Counted from the stretch's first letter, positions 1 to 11,890 are shown. The stretch: DNA of 64,000 nucleotides from Mytilus galloprovincialis (GCF_965363235.1 NC_134839.1:113392517-113456516), one strand, 5' to 3'. Translations and numbers: made by a program. The notes: generated by a model from the letters alone, not told the origin.

Positions 1-210
1 ACACTTCTGCCCGCCTTGATCCAGTAAATATTTTGTTATAAGTGTAAAAATGTTAAAAATAGGGGTACAACAGTCAACATTGTGTTATAATCTTAATCAC
101 TATAAAAACAAAATAAAAACAAACAAATATGTCAACAAAGAAAAACAAATAGCATAATGATAAAGCATTTAAGCAAAACTGAAAGACAAGTATTTAAAAA
201 AATTACCATG
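1..210 (-). repeat. Dispersed repeat R1, truncated copy
   Basis: This is the reverse-strand distal half of a repeat seen about ten times in the window. Family landmarks on its sense strand are the phrases TGACTGTTGTACCCC and TAGCTAGCTATAAAACCAGG. Similarity to 33593 onward begins at about base 46, so the first 45 bases lie outside the duplicated block. The family is not classified here; it has no ORF and is probably non-autonomous. Confidence 0.6.
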
Positions 211-354
211 ACACAATAACACAATAGGAGGATGTAAAAGAAACGAGTCAATCCAAACGGATATTACCAAAAAAATAACTTAATTAAGCAGGTAAACAAT
301 TTATATAGATAAATAAAAGAACGATATATTACGTGATTAAATTAAGTTGATAAA

Positions 355-560
355 CAACGTCAGTACCTAGAATCTGTACTTCAAGACCATCATGTATTAT
401 ATGTGAAGTTGATAAGAGATATTCATCAAAAAGTTTTTGATATCTTCCAATGAACTTTTTTATGAAAAGGTAGTTAAGTGCTTTGACATTATCCTTGGTC
501 AACAAATTTGTGTTCAGACACTGGTGACGTTGTATAAAGTCGGAACAGCAACTGTAAGCT
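355..560 (-). mobile_element. Penelope-like RT 3' fragment
   Basis: The reverse strand encodes the C-terminal end of a Penelope-type reverse transcriptase, including the stretches SDFIQRHQCL and KKFIGRYQKLFDEY, recognisable from the better-preserved copies at 5395 and 28182-29140. It is a fragment without a catalytic core. The same fragment is at 33905-34090 in copy B, so it predates the duplication. Confidence 0.6.
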
Positions 561-739
561 CTTGAATACCGAATTCATATAATATTGTAGGATTATATTT
601 TATAATCATAACTTGACACCAACAGCTTAAATAACAATGATTTGATGGTCATTAGGATAAATCTAAAACCAAAATGACAAAGAGTTCTAAAATTTGACAC
701 TGCAAAACCTCACTTTTTTGGTAAAAGTCGTCAAGAAAA

Positions 740-1010
740 TTTGCCTATTAGCGTTATTCAAAAAGGAGAGGCAAAACATACCAAGGGATATTCAAAATTA
801 GGAGTCGAAAACAAACTGACAATGCCATGACAAAAAAGAAAAAGACAAAAAGGAGAAAAGACAAACAAAACACATAACATAGGAAAAACGAAAGACTGAA
901 ATAAAAAAAAACCGCCAAAAACCGAGAGAGATATTGGGTGCTCCACGGGTTGCAACCATGGTGGTGCTCATGGAAGTACAGATCCGGTGATCATTATAAT
1001 TCGGTAGGCA
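740..1010 (-). mobile_element. Penelope-like element tail fragment
   Basis: The reverse strand resembles the 3' non-coding tail (pseudo-LTR) of the Naiad-type element at 25712-29442: it carries CCTACCGAATT, then ACCGGATCTGT, and ends with a T-rich run and CCCTTGG. On the minus strand the tail precedes the RT fragment at 560-355, the tail-then-body order expected of tandem Penelope insertions. It is duplicated at about 34300-34580. Confidence 0.5.
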
Positions 1011-1559
1011 ACATTGGATTTATATTCTTAATAATTAAAATAGTAATTAAATTGAATATATCATTGAAGTGTATAATAAAAAAGAATCTTTATATTCCAC
1101 CAACAAAGACATTTTTATGCAAGCGAAACATTATGAAAATATTTTTTGTAACTTCTGTACAAAAGAACGTTTGAATAATGTGCTTTTAAAAATCTTTTGT
1201 AATTAAAAATATAAAACTTTACGGAGAAGTAAAATAATTTTTATGATAATATTAAAACATTTATTTGAAGAATAGTTGAACCGAAATTATTTATGTTAGA
1301 TATTCAGGGCTTATATATTATTAATGAGGAGTGCTATATTTCTAAGCAAAAGACACCCAGATGTAATCTTGGTCTTTCAAAGAATTCAACAGAAAAGAAA
1401 ATATAAAGCTTTACCTTTATGGCCATTCAACAGAATTTGAACGATGTATGATCAAAATAAGGATTAATAAAAAAAATCCAAGTTAATTTCAAAAAGGTTG
1501 ATCCATCAAATCAACATTAGACATGTCAATAAATGGAACGAATATACATCAGCAGTTAA

Positions 1560-1650
1560 CTCCTGACTTGGTACATACGTTTGTGGGTTAAACCTGGTGT
1601 TATAGCTAGCTCAACCTACCACATGTATGACAGTTGTTTATGATACTTCT
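1560..1650 (-). repeat. Dispersed repeat R1 fragment
   Basis: Short reverse-strand piece of repeat R1, showing the CTGACTTGGTACA and GGTTAAACCTGGT landmarks. It is also present in copy B near 35145, with part of it missing there. Confidence 0.45.
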
Positions 1651-1659
1651 ATTGCAAAA

Positions 1660-3180
1660 TTGAGCGAGAAACCCATACTAACATATCAAAGTGACAATCA
1701 TTGGGATCAACAAGCCAACACTGTATAAACTAATTATTCGTCATAGGCATACAACACAACTGACTTAAAAAAAAAGGTACATGCATTTTCCAAGAAAAAC
1801 TGGTTTTACAGTTAGCTGTTTAGTATCATTTTGTTTGTATCTTTGTAGTTTATATCTTCTGCCATTGAAAGACCAGTCCGTTGTGATTACCCACTCTGTG
1901 ACGGCCTTTGGAATTTCTTTGAGTATTTGTGGGCATTTTCATAAATACTTTAGATGGAAACAAATTAATCCTATACTTCTGTTTATTAATACAACAAAGT
2001 AAAAAATTATTTCTTTATTGTTCGTAAATTCATAATTTGCAGTATACATGATATAGATAAATATTTATAAAAATAGCTGAGGTAAAATTTCAGGTTGCTT
2101 CAGTTACAAGTTGTTGTTGTATACCAAATCGTATTACTATCCCTGAAATAGAACAAATAAAGCATAAAATGTTATTGTCTTAAAAGCAAAATGCTTGACC
2201 TTACCTGGGGCAGCATTAAATAAATATCACCAACATTTGCTATTTCATTCACAAATTTATTTCAAATCAATTCCTTTCATCTGGGAATATTAATGAATAG
2301 TTACTATTCCATTAACAAATTGGTTAAAATCACGCATTTGATTTCAAAATGACATTTTAATGATATAAATAATAATTTATTAATTTGGTGCGCTCGAAAC
2401 CTTTTCTAGGTTAAATTTAACCAGAAAAAATAAAACCAGAAAATTTCAAAGCCGATGTATGAACACTTGAACAGTTAATCTATTTAACGAACAGGATATC
2501 AAAATAACATAAGACAAGTTTGTCAGGGGAGCCTAAGTTTTGTAACAACTCTACATGTATCGACTATCGTTAGATAATTAAACATATAGGTAAGTTTAAA
2601 GTCATTGCAATATCGAAGTTCTGACTACTAAACTTCTTATAACTAAAATTAGCTATAATATGTAATTTATGTATATTTATTGTATTTTCGTGTTAAACAA
2701 ACTATTATACCAATTTGTGTTCACAAAATCTTTAATCATAATTTAAACCAGGAATGATTTTTACCAAATGTTTTTAGAGGCAAAAGCCAATATAACCCGA
2801 GAAAATCAACAACATATAGTGATACACGAATGTAAAAACTGTAACCGTTTTGTTTCGTTGGTTGACTTTGTCGATCATATGGTTTTGTTGGTATCATGGA
2901 CTTTCCCATTATTTTAATTTACCTTGGAGCTCGATATTTTTGTAAATACTTTTTTTGTTTTTGGTAGAAATTTAGATTATCATTACAACTTCTAGATAAT
3001 TGATGATATCTCACTGTAATGTTGTACAATGTATACACAAATGTTTACTAGCTTGATTTTCGTGAGAAGAATGAACACTCTGATTTTTTATGTTTTGTTT
3101 GTTTTATCCGTATGTCACGTCTCCAGATTAATATTATGTAAATTCACATGTAGATAAGTCTACGCGAATCGTGTATATGT
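1660..3180. other. Non-coding stretch downstream of lectin
   Basis: I see no gene here. The sequence is AT-rich and matches 35200-36660 in copy B almost throughout, with small indels. Short open frames (for example 1781-2002) are not conserved in copy B and resemble no family I know. Confidence 0.6.
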
Positions 3181-3182
3181 AA

Positions 3183-3442
3183 TGAGTTCACATTGCGATA
3201 AGACGTGTCACGGTACTTGTCTATCCCAAATTCATGTATTTGGTTTTGATGTTATATTTGTTATTCTCGTGGGATTTTGTCTGATGCTTGGTCCGTTTCT
3301 GTGTGTGTTACATTGTAGTGTTGTGTCGTTGTTCTCCTCTTATGTTTGGTGCGTTCCCCTCAGGTTTAGTTTGTTACCCCGATTTTGTTTTTTGTCCATG
3401 GATTTATGAGTTTGAACAGCGGTATACTACTGTTGCCTTTAT
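3183..3442 (+). mobile_element. Copy A-specific dispersed repeat insertion (R4)
   Basis: Copy B reads straight from GTGTATATGTAATAAGTA to TTTGATTC at this point, while copy A has about 260 extra bases between the equivalent sequences. The insert ends in the phrase TACTACTGTTGCCTTTATTT, which recurs at about 16815 and 30620 and so marks the 3' end of a dispersed family, perhaps SINE-like. Its right edge abuts the lectin coding sequence and supplies the lectin's TAA stop on the minus strand. I could not define a target duplication. Confidence 0.6.
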
Positions 3443-6400
3443 TTATTTGATTCTCTCTTTTAAACTTACAGTTGATTTCTCACAAATAAAGTTGAAACGC
3501 TTGCTACACTTAATATCATTCCAGTTGTATGAAATGACCTTATGAATATGGGCGCAGTTTTCCTTTGCATTATTTGGTTCATTTACAGCCCATGAAGTAA
3601 AGGTCAGTGGAGATAAATCGGACACCCATTCCCATTGTCCATGAACCTCACGTGCGCCTATCCATCGTTGGTCATGTGTGACTGGAAAAAAAATCGCTAT
3701 CATTATTTCTTCCCATAGTTAAGTTCGTGCCTTATATAGATATTTTCAACCTGTGTTTGCTAGTTGATTAGTTTAGCAGTTACTAAAATCAAATTCAAGT
3801 TATTCGCAAAATTTCTAATATGTGTATGCATGGAATCTATAATTTCGATGAGGTTTGTCAGAAAGAAATGATTTTCCTTTCTTTTTTTTTTTTTTTTTTG
3901 CAATATTGAAAATATTACATTTTTTCCTTTGAAATATATCTATAATCTTTTATGACTCAACTAACTAAAAATGAAAAATTATATCATATTAATTGCTAAT
4001 AATTCGTTTCTTATTGAGCTTATTGTTATTATCATTACTATTTCTTTCTCTTGAATGTTTTTTCTATAAATAATGGAAGCAAAAAACACCAAGCAGAGAA
4101 AAGGTAGCACGTGTAACACTTCAGAAATCAGTAACTTTATATAATTTCTGTACAAACCTTCAGCCTGTCGTTTTATCCAAATATTTTCTGAGGCACTTTC
4201 AATTTTTACCAAATTACTTGACTTCTGTCTACATTCACGCTGAAAAACCCATCGTTATTAAGATTTAAAATACAGACACACACTAATATTCAACATATAT
4301 GTAATATTCTTAAACGTGCCCATACCACCAAACGTGTCTAATTCCGTCTATTTCCTATTGTTGACCTACCGAATTGACTTGATTTGTACTATCACGAGTA
4401 ACAAGACGGATGCCACAAGTGGAGTAGATTCCGGAGCACCTAATATTAGGCTTCAAAGACAAAACAAATATAAAAACTTTTAATCAATGACGGCAGGAAA
4501 GAAGGATAGAATTCCCGGGAAATTAAGGAACTCATGGGTTAGATCATTGACGTCACATGGTCCCGTTTGGTGGATGTTTTATACAAATATGTAATTCTGT
4601 TATAATCATGAATCTTTTTTTCTATAGATCTTTTGAAATAAGAAGTAAATGTTCACTATTCCAATGAAAAGAAGTTTGTAAGTGAGCGTTTTACGTGTTT
4701 ACCTCAGCATTTATCCAAGTGTTGGAATTCTTACTGAAAAAGTAACAGCTTCCTTTGTACTTGAGCCATCCCGGTTCACATGTCTTTTCTGTATATGAAA
4801 AGGAAAATTCCGTATTACTTTAAACTAAAAAATCGAAAAGTTCATACAGAAACACTATATGTCCATTAAATAAATGGAATTTTATAATAAATTAAATGTA
4901 TCTGCAGTTAACAATGTCCAAATCTATTTCAATGTAAAAACCACCTGAAGTAATAGCATGTACTCCAAATGCGTCGACATCTCCTGCCGCGCCTGCATCG
5001 TTCGTCATCCACATCCACGGAAAGCTGTATTGGTACCTCATGGTTTGTATAGACACTAGCGAACGTTTTAAACATAAGGATCTGTTACAAGAGAAATAAA
5101 CTCAAATGTTCTATAGTTCATTATCACCTGCCGCGTAAGATCACTTTTCGCCATCATGTATTTGACACATTCACATTTCCTTTCTCAATTTTATTGCTTT
5201 TTTATATCATACTATTCTATAGAGAAATCATTACTCTGCAATGCATTGTATGCATATAAAAATAGGGAGCAGTGGTATGATTGGCTTATTTTATACATTA
5301 TTTATCAAATATAGTATTATTAATTAGTTCATTTATTCATAAATAAATATAAATGCATATGACATTTAAGGAATATGAAGAAATAACATAGAGAATGTGA
5401 TGCAGCTCCTATTCAGACTTTGTAAAACGTCACCAGTGTCTGAGCAGAAAATTGATGAACCAGGGGTATGTCAAAGAACGTCTCGTCCTTTTTCTAAAAA
5501 AGTTCATCGGAAGATACCCAGAACTTGTTGATAAATATTCCGTATCAACTCCACAAATAATACAAGATGGTCTTGAAGTATAGATTTTGCGTACTGACGT
5601 TTGTTGTCATCTTAATTACGTATTATAGTATTCTTTTATATGTCTTTTTTAGATATTCATTTGAAGTGACTCTGTGGTTACGTAAAACCACATACTTTGA
5701 ACGGCAAAAATATTTCATTTATTGATATTACTTTTACTTAAGGATCTTGACATACTATGAATGACTAAACTATTTTATTCAATAAGACTACTTTTTCTGT
5801 TTAGTCTGTTTTTTATGATATACATTTGACGTGAAACTGTACTTATGTATCCCGTCATACTTTGAACCACACCATTATTTTATTTATTATTATTAGTTTT
5901 ACTGTTAAATCTGGTTTTTGTTATATCTACTTTACGTGAGTCTGCATTTATGTATGCCGTCATACGACAAAATTATTTTTATGTCTAATGAAAGAAAACC
6001 TCCTACATAGTGTGCTGTACATAGTTATCTACATACAACCAGAAAAAAATCTTTCAAAATTTACCCCAAATACTCTAATAATATATATATTAGAGGTGTT
6101 CCTATTTAAAGGAAGCTAATACAGAGAAGAAGAAGAAGTCTACCTGTGCGAATTTCAAACGCGCAATTTTACACCAGTAATGAAAACCTTCTATCATTTA
6201 TGGGTAGACTTTACATAGATAAATTCAGCCGTATTTGACGTGAAACTGTACTTATGTGTCCCGTCATACTTTGAACCACACCATTATTTTATTTATTATT
6301 TTTACTGTAAGTCTGTTTTTTGTTATATCTACTTTACGTGAGTCTGCATTTATGTATGCCGTCATACGACAAAATTATTTTTATGTCTACCTGTGCGAAT

Positions 6401-7759
6401 TTCAAACGCGCAATTTTACACCAGTAATGAAAACCTTCTTTCATTTATGGGTAGACTTTACATAGATAAATTCAGCCGTATAAGAAAAGCAAAATGAGAA
6501 TGTTAAATTTGATGTATGCCTTTTTGTGCTACTTTGTTACATTTGTTGTTTATGTAGTGATATTAAGATGATAACACAATATTGACTGTTGTACCCCTAT
6601 TTTTGACATTTTTACTCTTTGAGTATGTTTGTTTTGTTCATGCATCGTTGACAATGTAATGGAATTTGATGCGACTGTCATACAAGTGAGAGGTTTAGCT
6701 AGCTATAAAACCAGGTTCAATCCACCATTTTCTACATTAGAAAATGCCTGTACCAAGTCAGGAATATGACAGTTGTTATCCATTCGTTTGATGTGTTTGG
6801 ACTTTTGATTTTGCCTTTTGATTTTTGATTTTCCTTTTTGAATTTTCCTCGGAGTTCAGTATTTTTGTGTTTTTACTTTTCACGTAGCGGGCTATTTTAG
6901 AGTGTGCACCACATTTTTTTTAATTTTTCCATTTCTTATAATTTAATTCGTAATTCCATTTTAAACTGGAGTAAATCATGAAAAAACGTTGATGACGTCA
7001 CGGTCACATGATAAAATTATGTCTATGGGCTGATAAACAAAAAAAAAAACGTCAGCCAATCGTTAGATGCGTTTCATCCAAAATTAAACTATTCATTCAT
7101 GTAGAATCATGATGATAGATTATTACCTTTGTTTCGATAAGATCATCTTTACCTATTTTTTTATCATTTGTTTACAAAATATCATAATGTTGATTATTCT
7201 TTCAATAAAATGTTATACAATTACTGTCTTTTGATGAGGTGAATTTGTGGTTTTATTGACTTTTGAAAAACTGATATTCACTGAGGCCAACAGGCTGAAG
7301 TGAAAAACAGATTTTCAAAAGTCAATTAAACCACATATTTACCGAAACAAAAGACAGTAATTGTTTCATTCCATATTTCGAGAGAAGTGTATGTAAACGA
7401 AAATATTTACAAAAACCAATTGTACATCAAAGGTTTTTGTAACAAAATTAAACACGTAAAAGCACGCGACGTTTTGCGCGGTGAATATACTTTTTCCGCA
7501 GATGATTATGCTTATTTATTCAAAATCACATTCATATAGAAAACCCTACTAAAGTTTTAGCACTTTTTATTCCCCACTTAAGCATTGCTATATTATATGA
7601 GAATTTTATTTACTTACTTTTGAGCTTGTTTTCGATTGAAGTGAGTTGTTCTCTTACTTGTTTCAAAGTATCAATTACTGTTTCGTCTACCTTTGAAATA
7701 CTGGCGACAAGCGGAATTATTGCACACAGAACTAATGTTAGTATTCCTATAGCACCCAT
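3443..7759 (-). CDS. Secreted C-type lectin, EPN/WND type (copy A)
   Basis: This is a multi-exon minus-strand gene assembled from splice sites and motifs. Exon 1 (7618-7759) gives a start and signal peptide (MGAIGILTLVLCAIIPLVAS) and a short helical, possibly coiled-coil segment. Exon 2 is 4945-5081 (ends HAITS). Exon 3 is 4703-4788 (EKTCEPGWLKYKGSCYFF, WINAE). Exon 4 is 4158-4239 (RECRQKSSNLVKIESASEN). Exon 5 is 3443-3681 (QRWIGA, WEW, EPN, WND, FICEK, stop). Exons 2 to 5 join in phase with GT-AG borders. Exon 1 ends in phase 1 while exon 2 needs phase 2, so another small exon probably lies between 5.1 and 7.6 kb. In C-type lectins EPN plus WND indicates calcium-dependent mannose-type sugar binding; a secreted pattern-recognition role is inference. 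The stop codon lies at the junction with the 3183-3442 repeat insertion. Confidence 0.82.
4361..4442 (+). mobile_element. Penelope-like element tail remnant in lectin intron
   Basis: It begins TTGACCTACCGAATTGACTT and continues as a shortened form of the tail at 29165-29440. Copy B has a longer version (37540-37720), so copy A lost roughly 110 bases after the duplication. Confidence 0.55.
5395..5600 (+). mobile_element. Penelope-like RT 3' fragment
   Basis: The plus strand encodes the C-terminal end of a Penelope-type RT (phrases YSDFVKRHQCLSRKL and KKFIGRYPELVDKYS) up to a stop near 5580. It lies in the lectin intron between exons 1 and 2, opposite to the gene. The N-terminal part is absent. 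Confidence 0.65.
5826..6481 (+). repeat. Direct duplication, period about 410 bp
   Basis: The segment starting at 5826 (TTGACGTGAAACTGTACTTA) is repeated from 6236, and the segment at 6139-6231 (TACCTGTGCGAATTTC) is repeated at 6387-6481. The second copy lacks about 158 bases that contain a GAAGAAGAAG run and an AT run. No coding potential is evident. Confidence 0.75.
6510..6885 (+). repeat. Dispersed repeat R1
   Basis: This is one of the longest plus-strand copies of R1: GTATGCCTTTTTGTG at the left, TGACTGTTGTACCCC, CATACAAGTGAGAGGTTTAG, and the terminal TCCTCGGAGTTCAGTATTTT. Related copies lie at 9120, 10325, 16380, 16915, 43795, 50500 and 52550. Confidence 0.6.
7213..7362. repeat. Long near-palindrome (hairpin element)
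   Basis: The left arm begins ACAATTACTGTCTTTTG and the right arm ends CAAAAGACAGTAATTGT. The arms of about 70 bases are complementary across GTCAATAAAACCACA-type sequence, with a very short spacer near 7283. The whole block would fold into one hairpin. It sits in intron 1 of the copy A lectin and is probably a MITE-like element; flanking duplications were not resolved. Confidence 0.7.
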
Positions 7760-7779
7760 GTTACTACTCTAGGAGGTGT

Positions 7780-9110
7780 GCAGGGTTTATCTAAAATCAA
7801 TTGATTAAAGTTAAAACATAATTATTCATTTATATCTAAATGACATTTGCATAATTCTGGTTTTAAATAATGCTCTTTAATGCATATTTTGTTCGTCCGC
7901 TGACCGATTTTAACAGGGAAAGGTCGAGAAACGAAAAAGCTCATTTATCCCTGTCATATATTAATAAACTTTTTTAAATTAGAAATCACAACATAATATG
8001 TCTCAGGTCATGTCTTAATGTGTTACTCGAAGAGTACGCATCAATCAAAGTAATGAAAATGAATTCTGCATCATTCTACGAAGAGAAACACATTGGCCGC
8101 AGTTTTAAACAAAGGACAAATTGACGTAATTTTGGTTCTTAATTTTTCTTTTATATTTCATTCCTTTTATATAAATCAAGTTATAAATTAAGTAAGCTTA
8201 CCTTTTCAGTTTATTCTGTTGCTAGAAACGATATGTTATGGTTTTATTGAAACATTTTCCCTTTATATATATTTTTTGGGGGAACCATCCCCCTGATTTG
8301 GGTTGTTTTGTTGGTTTTTAAAAAATGTAGTTTATTTATTAAAGAAACAATTCCGGGAAACGTTTTTATCATAACAATATTGTCGTTATTATTTAATTAT
8401 GTTCTTACCTTCACCTACATAACAATGTATGTTTATTACTTATTACCTACAAACAAAAGTACATTTTTTATTGTTTCATAAACGAATTTATAGCGTGAGT
8501 ACTAAATCTCTGAAGATATGTTGGTCATTGAAATTTGATAAAGAAACAAGCAAAGATTTGCTTTAATTTTTGTTTTTTTATAATCATAATAGTCTGTGGC
8601 GTTTTAAGTGTGTTACTTTGGGTCATGTTGGCTGCTTCTATTGTAATGCTGTGAGCCTGCTTTTGTCATAGGTTGCACTTCGTAAATACTGATGTTTCTC
8701 AAACCACGCCTCTTTTGGGGAGATATATAATATTCATGGATAATTAATTTTGTGTAAGTACTGGTTCCCAGTTAGAAACTGTGATTCTAAGTGTGTTATG
8801 ATAGAATTAGTTTTTCTCTTATATCCCTATCTTTAGTTTTTGAAATATAAGATATACAAGAAAAAATCAGGATAGCTCTGACTTTTATCTAAACTGAAGT
8901 ATAACTGCAAATAGAAATTTAGTTTTACTTACAAAAAAAAAAAGATAGAGCTAACTGGATAAAGAGACACATTTCACATTTTCTTGTTTATATTTCTTTG
9001 ATTTGCTCCAAAGTAACATATAAAACTACAGAATTTAACGACTTTATGATAGGGAAAAAATGATAAAAGGTTCAATTGAAAGGTTTTAAGCACTGGGATC
9101 GAATATCTTC
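7780..9110. other. Upstream region of the copy A lectin, no gene seen
   Basis: The sequence is AT-rich, with no ORF resembling a known protein. It must hold the lectin promoter, but no element can be named from sequence alone. Confidence 0.5.
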
Positions 9111-9446
9111 AATTTTTACTAATATGCTTGGTCTGTATGCCATTTTGTGCTTCTTTGTTACATATTTGTATGTGTGTGGTTTTTTTTTAGTGATTATGAT
9201 TAAAGCACAATGTTGGCTGCTGTTTTATTGACAATTCTACCTATTATGTCTGTTTGTGTTGTTCAAGCATCGTTGTCAATATCATTTAATCATATGCAAC
9301 TGCCATACAAGTGAGAGGTTTAGTTAGCTATACAACCAGGTTCAATCCACCATTTTCTACATAAGAAAATGCTTGCACCAAGTTAGGAATATGACAGTTG
9401 TTTTCCATTCGTTTGATGTGTTTGAGCTTTTGATTTGGCCATTTGG

Positions 9447-9756
9447 TTATTCCAATAGTCAGCACTTCGGTGTTGACATGAATATCAATTATATGATCAT
9501 TTTAATAAATTTCCTGTTACAAAACTTTTAATTTTTCGAAAAACTGAGGATTTACTTATCCCAGGAATAGATTACCTTAACCGTATTTGGCACAACTTTT
9601 TGGAATTTTGGGTCCTCAATGCTCTTCAACGTTGTACTTCTTTTGCTTTATAACTATTTAGATCTGAGCGTCACTGATGAGTCTTATGTAGACGGAACGC
9701 GCATCTGGCGTACTAAATTATAAACCTGGTACCTTTGATAACTAGCTAGGGACTTT
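9447..9756 (+). mobile_element. Hammerhead retrozyme nested in R1
   Basis: About 310 bases belong to the same family as 22139-22570 and 25068-25380. Shared internal phrases include GTATTTGGCACAACTTTT, CTCTTCAACGTTGTACTTC and the terminal CCTGGTACCTTTGATAACT. It carries one decayed hammerhead motif. There is no ORF, consistent with a non-autonomous retrozyme. Confidence 0.65.
9667..9711 (+). ncRNA. Hammerhead ribozyme motif, decayed
   Basis: AGCGTCA, then the CTGATGA core, stem II GTC/GAC, then GGAA where GAAA is expected, then stem III and TGGCGT. Stem I pairs AGCGTCA with TGGCGT. The G in place of the first conserved A predicts an inactive copy. Confidence 0.65.
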
Positions 9757-10044
9757 CCGTCAGAATTTTCCCCGGAGTTCAGTATTTTTTGTGATTTTAC
9801 ATTTTTTTCGATAACCAAATGTTGAGAAACATTAAACTTTATACTGCATACGAAAAGTAGGAGACGACAATATGACGTCATACGCGCGATTCAACGTTAG
9901 AGTCATCTGGCCATTTGGTCCTAGTGCTTAATACCTTTCAATCGTTTATGGATGGGTTTAACCTAAATAAATAAAATTCAAAAATAAGAAAGCAATGAAT
10001 GAGGTTGTTGCATTTGATATATGTCATTTTGTGATTCTTTGATA

Positions 10045-10310
10045 AATATATATAAAAAAGAAGATGTGGTATGGTTGCCAATGAGACAACTGTCCACAAG
10101 AGACCAATATGACACAGACATTAACAACTATAGGTCACCGTACGGCCTTCAACAATGAGCAAAGCCCATACCGCATAGTCAGCTATAAAAGGCCCCGTTA
10201 GACAATGTAAAACAATTCAAACGAGAAAACTAACGGCCTTATTTATATAAAAAAAAATGAACGAAAAACAAATATGTAAAATATAAACAAACGACAACCA
10301 CTGAATTACA
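10045..10310 (+). repeat. Dispersed repeat R3
   Basis: It contains GAAGATGTGGTATGG, AATGAGACAACTGTCCAC, CATACCGCATAGTCAGC and AACGAGAAAACTAACGG. Shorter relatives lie at 23850-23945 and 53310-53480. I recognise this as a common bivalve interspersed sequence of uncertain class. No ORF is visible. Confidence 0.55.
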
Positions 10311-10324
10311 TTTGTCTTTATTTT

Positions 10325-10705
10325 TTATTTATATGCTTGGTCTGTATGCCATTTTGTATTTCTATTTTTCATGCTTGTATGTTGCTGTTTTTTGTGTGAC
10401 TAGGTTATAGCACAATGTTGACTGCTATATTTTTGACATTTTTACCTGTCATGTCTGTTTGTTTTGTTCACGTATTGTTGTCAATGTAATGAAATTTGAT
10501 GCAACTGTCATACAAGTGAGAAGTTTATCTGGCTTTAAACCAGTTTAAATCCACCATTTTCTACATACAAAAATGCATGTACCAAATCAGGAATATGACA
10601 GTTGTTACTCATTCGTTTGGTGTATTTGAGCATTTGATTTGGCACTTTCCTTTTTGAATTTTCCTCGGAGTTCAGTGTTTTTGTGATTTTCTTTTTTGGT
10701 ATTCT
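10325..10705 (+). repeat. Dispersed repeat R1
   Basis: Near-full plus-strand copy adjoining R3. Landmarks are GGTCTGTATGCCATTTTG, CATACAAGTGAGAAG and TTCCTCGGAGTTCAGTG. Confidence 0.55.
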
Positions 10706-11450
10706 GTGTCATCTCTTTTTGAAAACGCATTCTGGTAAAACCTGTCTTTTCGCACTTGTTTATTAATTTATATCAACGTTTAAATGAGCTATGAAGTTTG
10801 CTTAAATTTTTAAAACTATGTAGCTCGTAACGCAGTTGTACCTAAAATATAATTTCTATCGTTTTCAGGTTTTACAGAATAAGATTGTCTATCAAACAAC
10901 AAGTATTATATTTGTTTAGCATATTATATATGGTTTATGTATACACATGTGAGTGTTTGCAGTATTTGGTCGACAGAGCTGAAGTAAAAGGTCTAATAAT
11001 ATTTTACTAAATTTTAAAATACTGAAAAGATTTTCTGTCGTCTAAATTAATGTTGAATATAAGCATTACTTTCTATTTCATATACTTGTTTAGTAACGAT
11101 ACTACCGTTTAATATGAAAAAGGTGATGTTAGGTAATCATCAATTTCACAAGACACTAAAGGACATTGACCATGTCAGTCACTAAGTGTACAATAACATG
11201 TCATAAGTGACTCAGTAATTGACTGAATAGGTTTTCATTTCTTAGAATTGTTTTCCATCTTCAGAAAGATGAGCAGATGGCTGAATCATAAATGATTTCG
11301 TCTAAAAAGTAATATCTTTTGATCCGAAGTTAAAAAAAACAACATGACTGTCAGTTCATTTTACCTTATTCCTACGCATTGCCGTCGGAAATCCTGTGCT
11401 GATGGGCAATGTAACTAATGAGCACAAGTTGTCTAATTTCAATCCTTATT

Positions 11451-11890
11451 TAGTCTCAGCATCCTGAAAGTCTACCGTCAGATATTATCAGTTTTTATGT
11501 GTAATTTCACTCCTTATTTAGTCTCAGCATCCTGAAAGTCTACCGTCAGATATTGTCAGTTTAGTCTCAGCATCCTGAAAGTCTACCGTCAGATATTGTC
11601 AGTTTAGTCTCAGCATCCTGAAAGTCTACCGTCAGATATTGTCAGTTTAGTCTCAGCATCCTGAAAGTCTACCGTCAGATATTGTCAGTTTTTATGGTAA
11701 TTTCACTCCTTATTTAGTCTCATTATCCTGAAAGTCTACCGTCATATATTGTCCTGAAAGTCTATCGTCAGATATTGTCCTGAAAGTCTATCGTCAGATA
11801 TTGTCCTGAAAGTCTACCGTCAGATATTGTCCTGAAAGTCTACCGTCATATATTGTCCTGAAAGTCTACCGTCAGATATTGTCAGTTCTT
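11451..11890 (+). repeat. Nested minisatellite, 43-bp and 26-bp units
   Basis: A 43-bp unit beginning GTCTCAGCATCCTGAAAG starts at 11521, 11564, 11607 and 11650, with an outlying copy at 11453. From 11726 a 26-bp sub-unit (TCCTGAAAGTCTACCGTCAG plus six bases) repeats six times to about 11882. The short unit is a part of the long one, so the array grew by two successive slippage registers. It lies in the copy A segment that has no counterpart in B. Confidence 0.9.

Larger units (their letters stand above)
9120..9805 (+). repeat. R1 repeat split by a retrozyme
   Basis: R1 sequence runs from 9120 (GGTCTGTATGCCATTTTGTG) to about 9445 (TTTGATTTGGCCATTTGG). It is then interrupted by a hammerhead-bearing segment and resumes at about 9757 (GACTTTCCGTCAGAATTTTCC). 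The nesting shows that the retrozyme landed in an existing R1 copy. Confidence 0.6.

Noticed and set aside
740-1010. Independent coding region on the minus strand (758-955)
   Set aside because: The frame lies in a Penelope-type non-coding tail and is T-rich. It is explained by the repeat.
1781-2002. Hypothetical protein of 73 aa
   Set aside because: The equivalent region in copy B (about 35300-35540) is not open, and composition is ordinary AT-rich.
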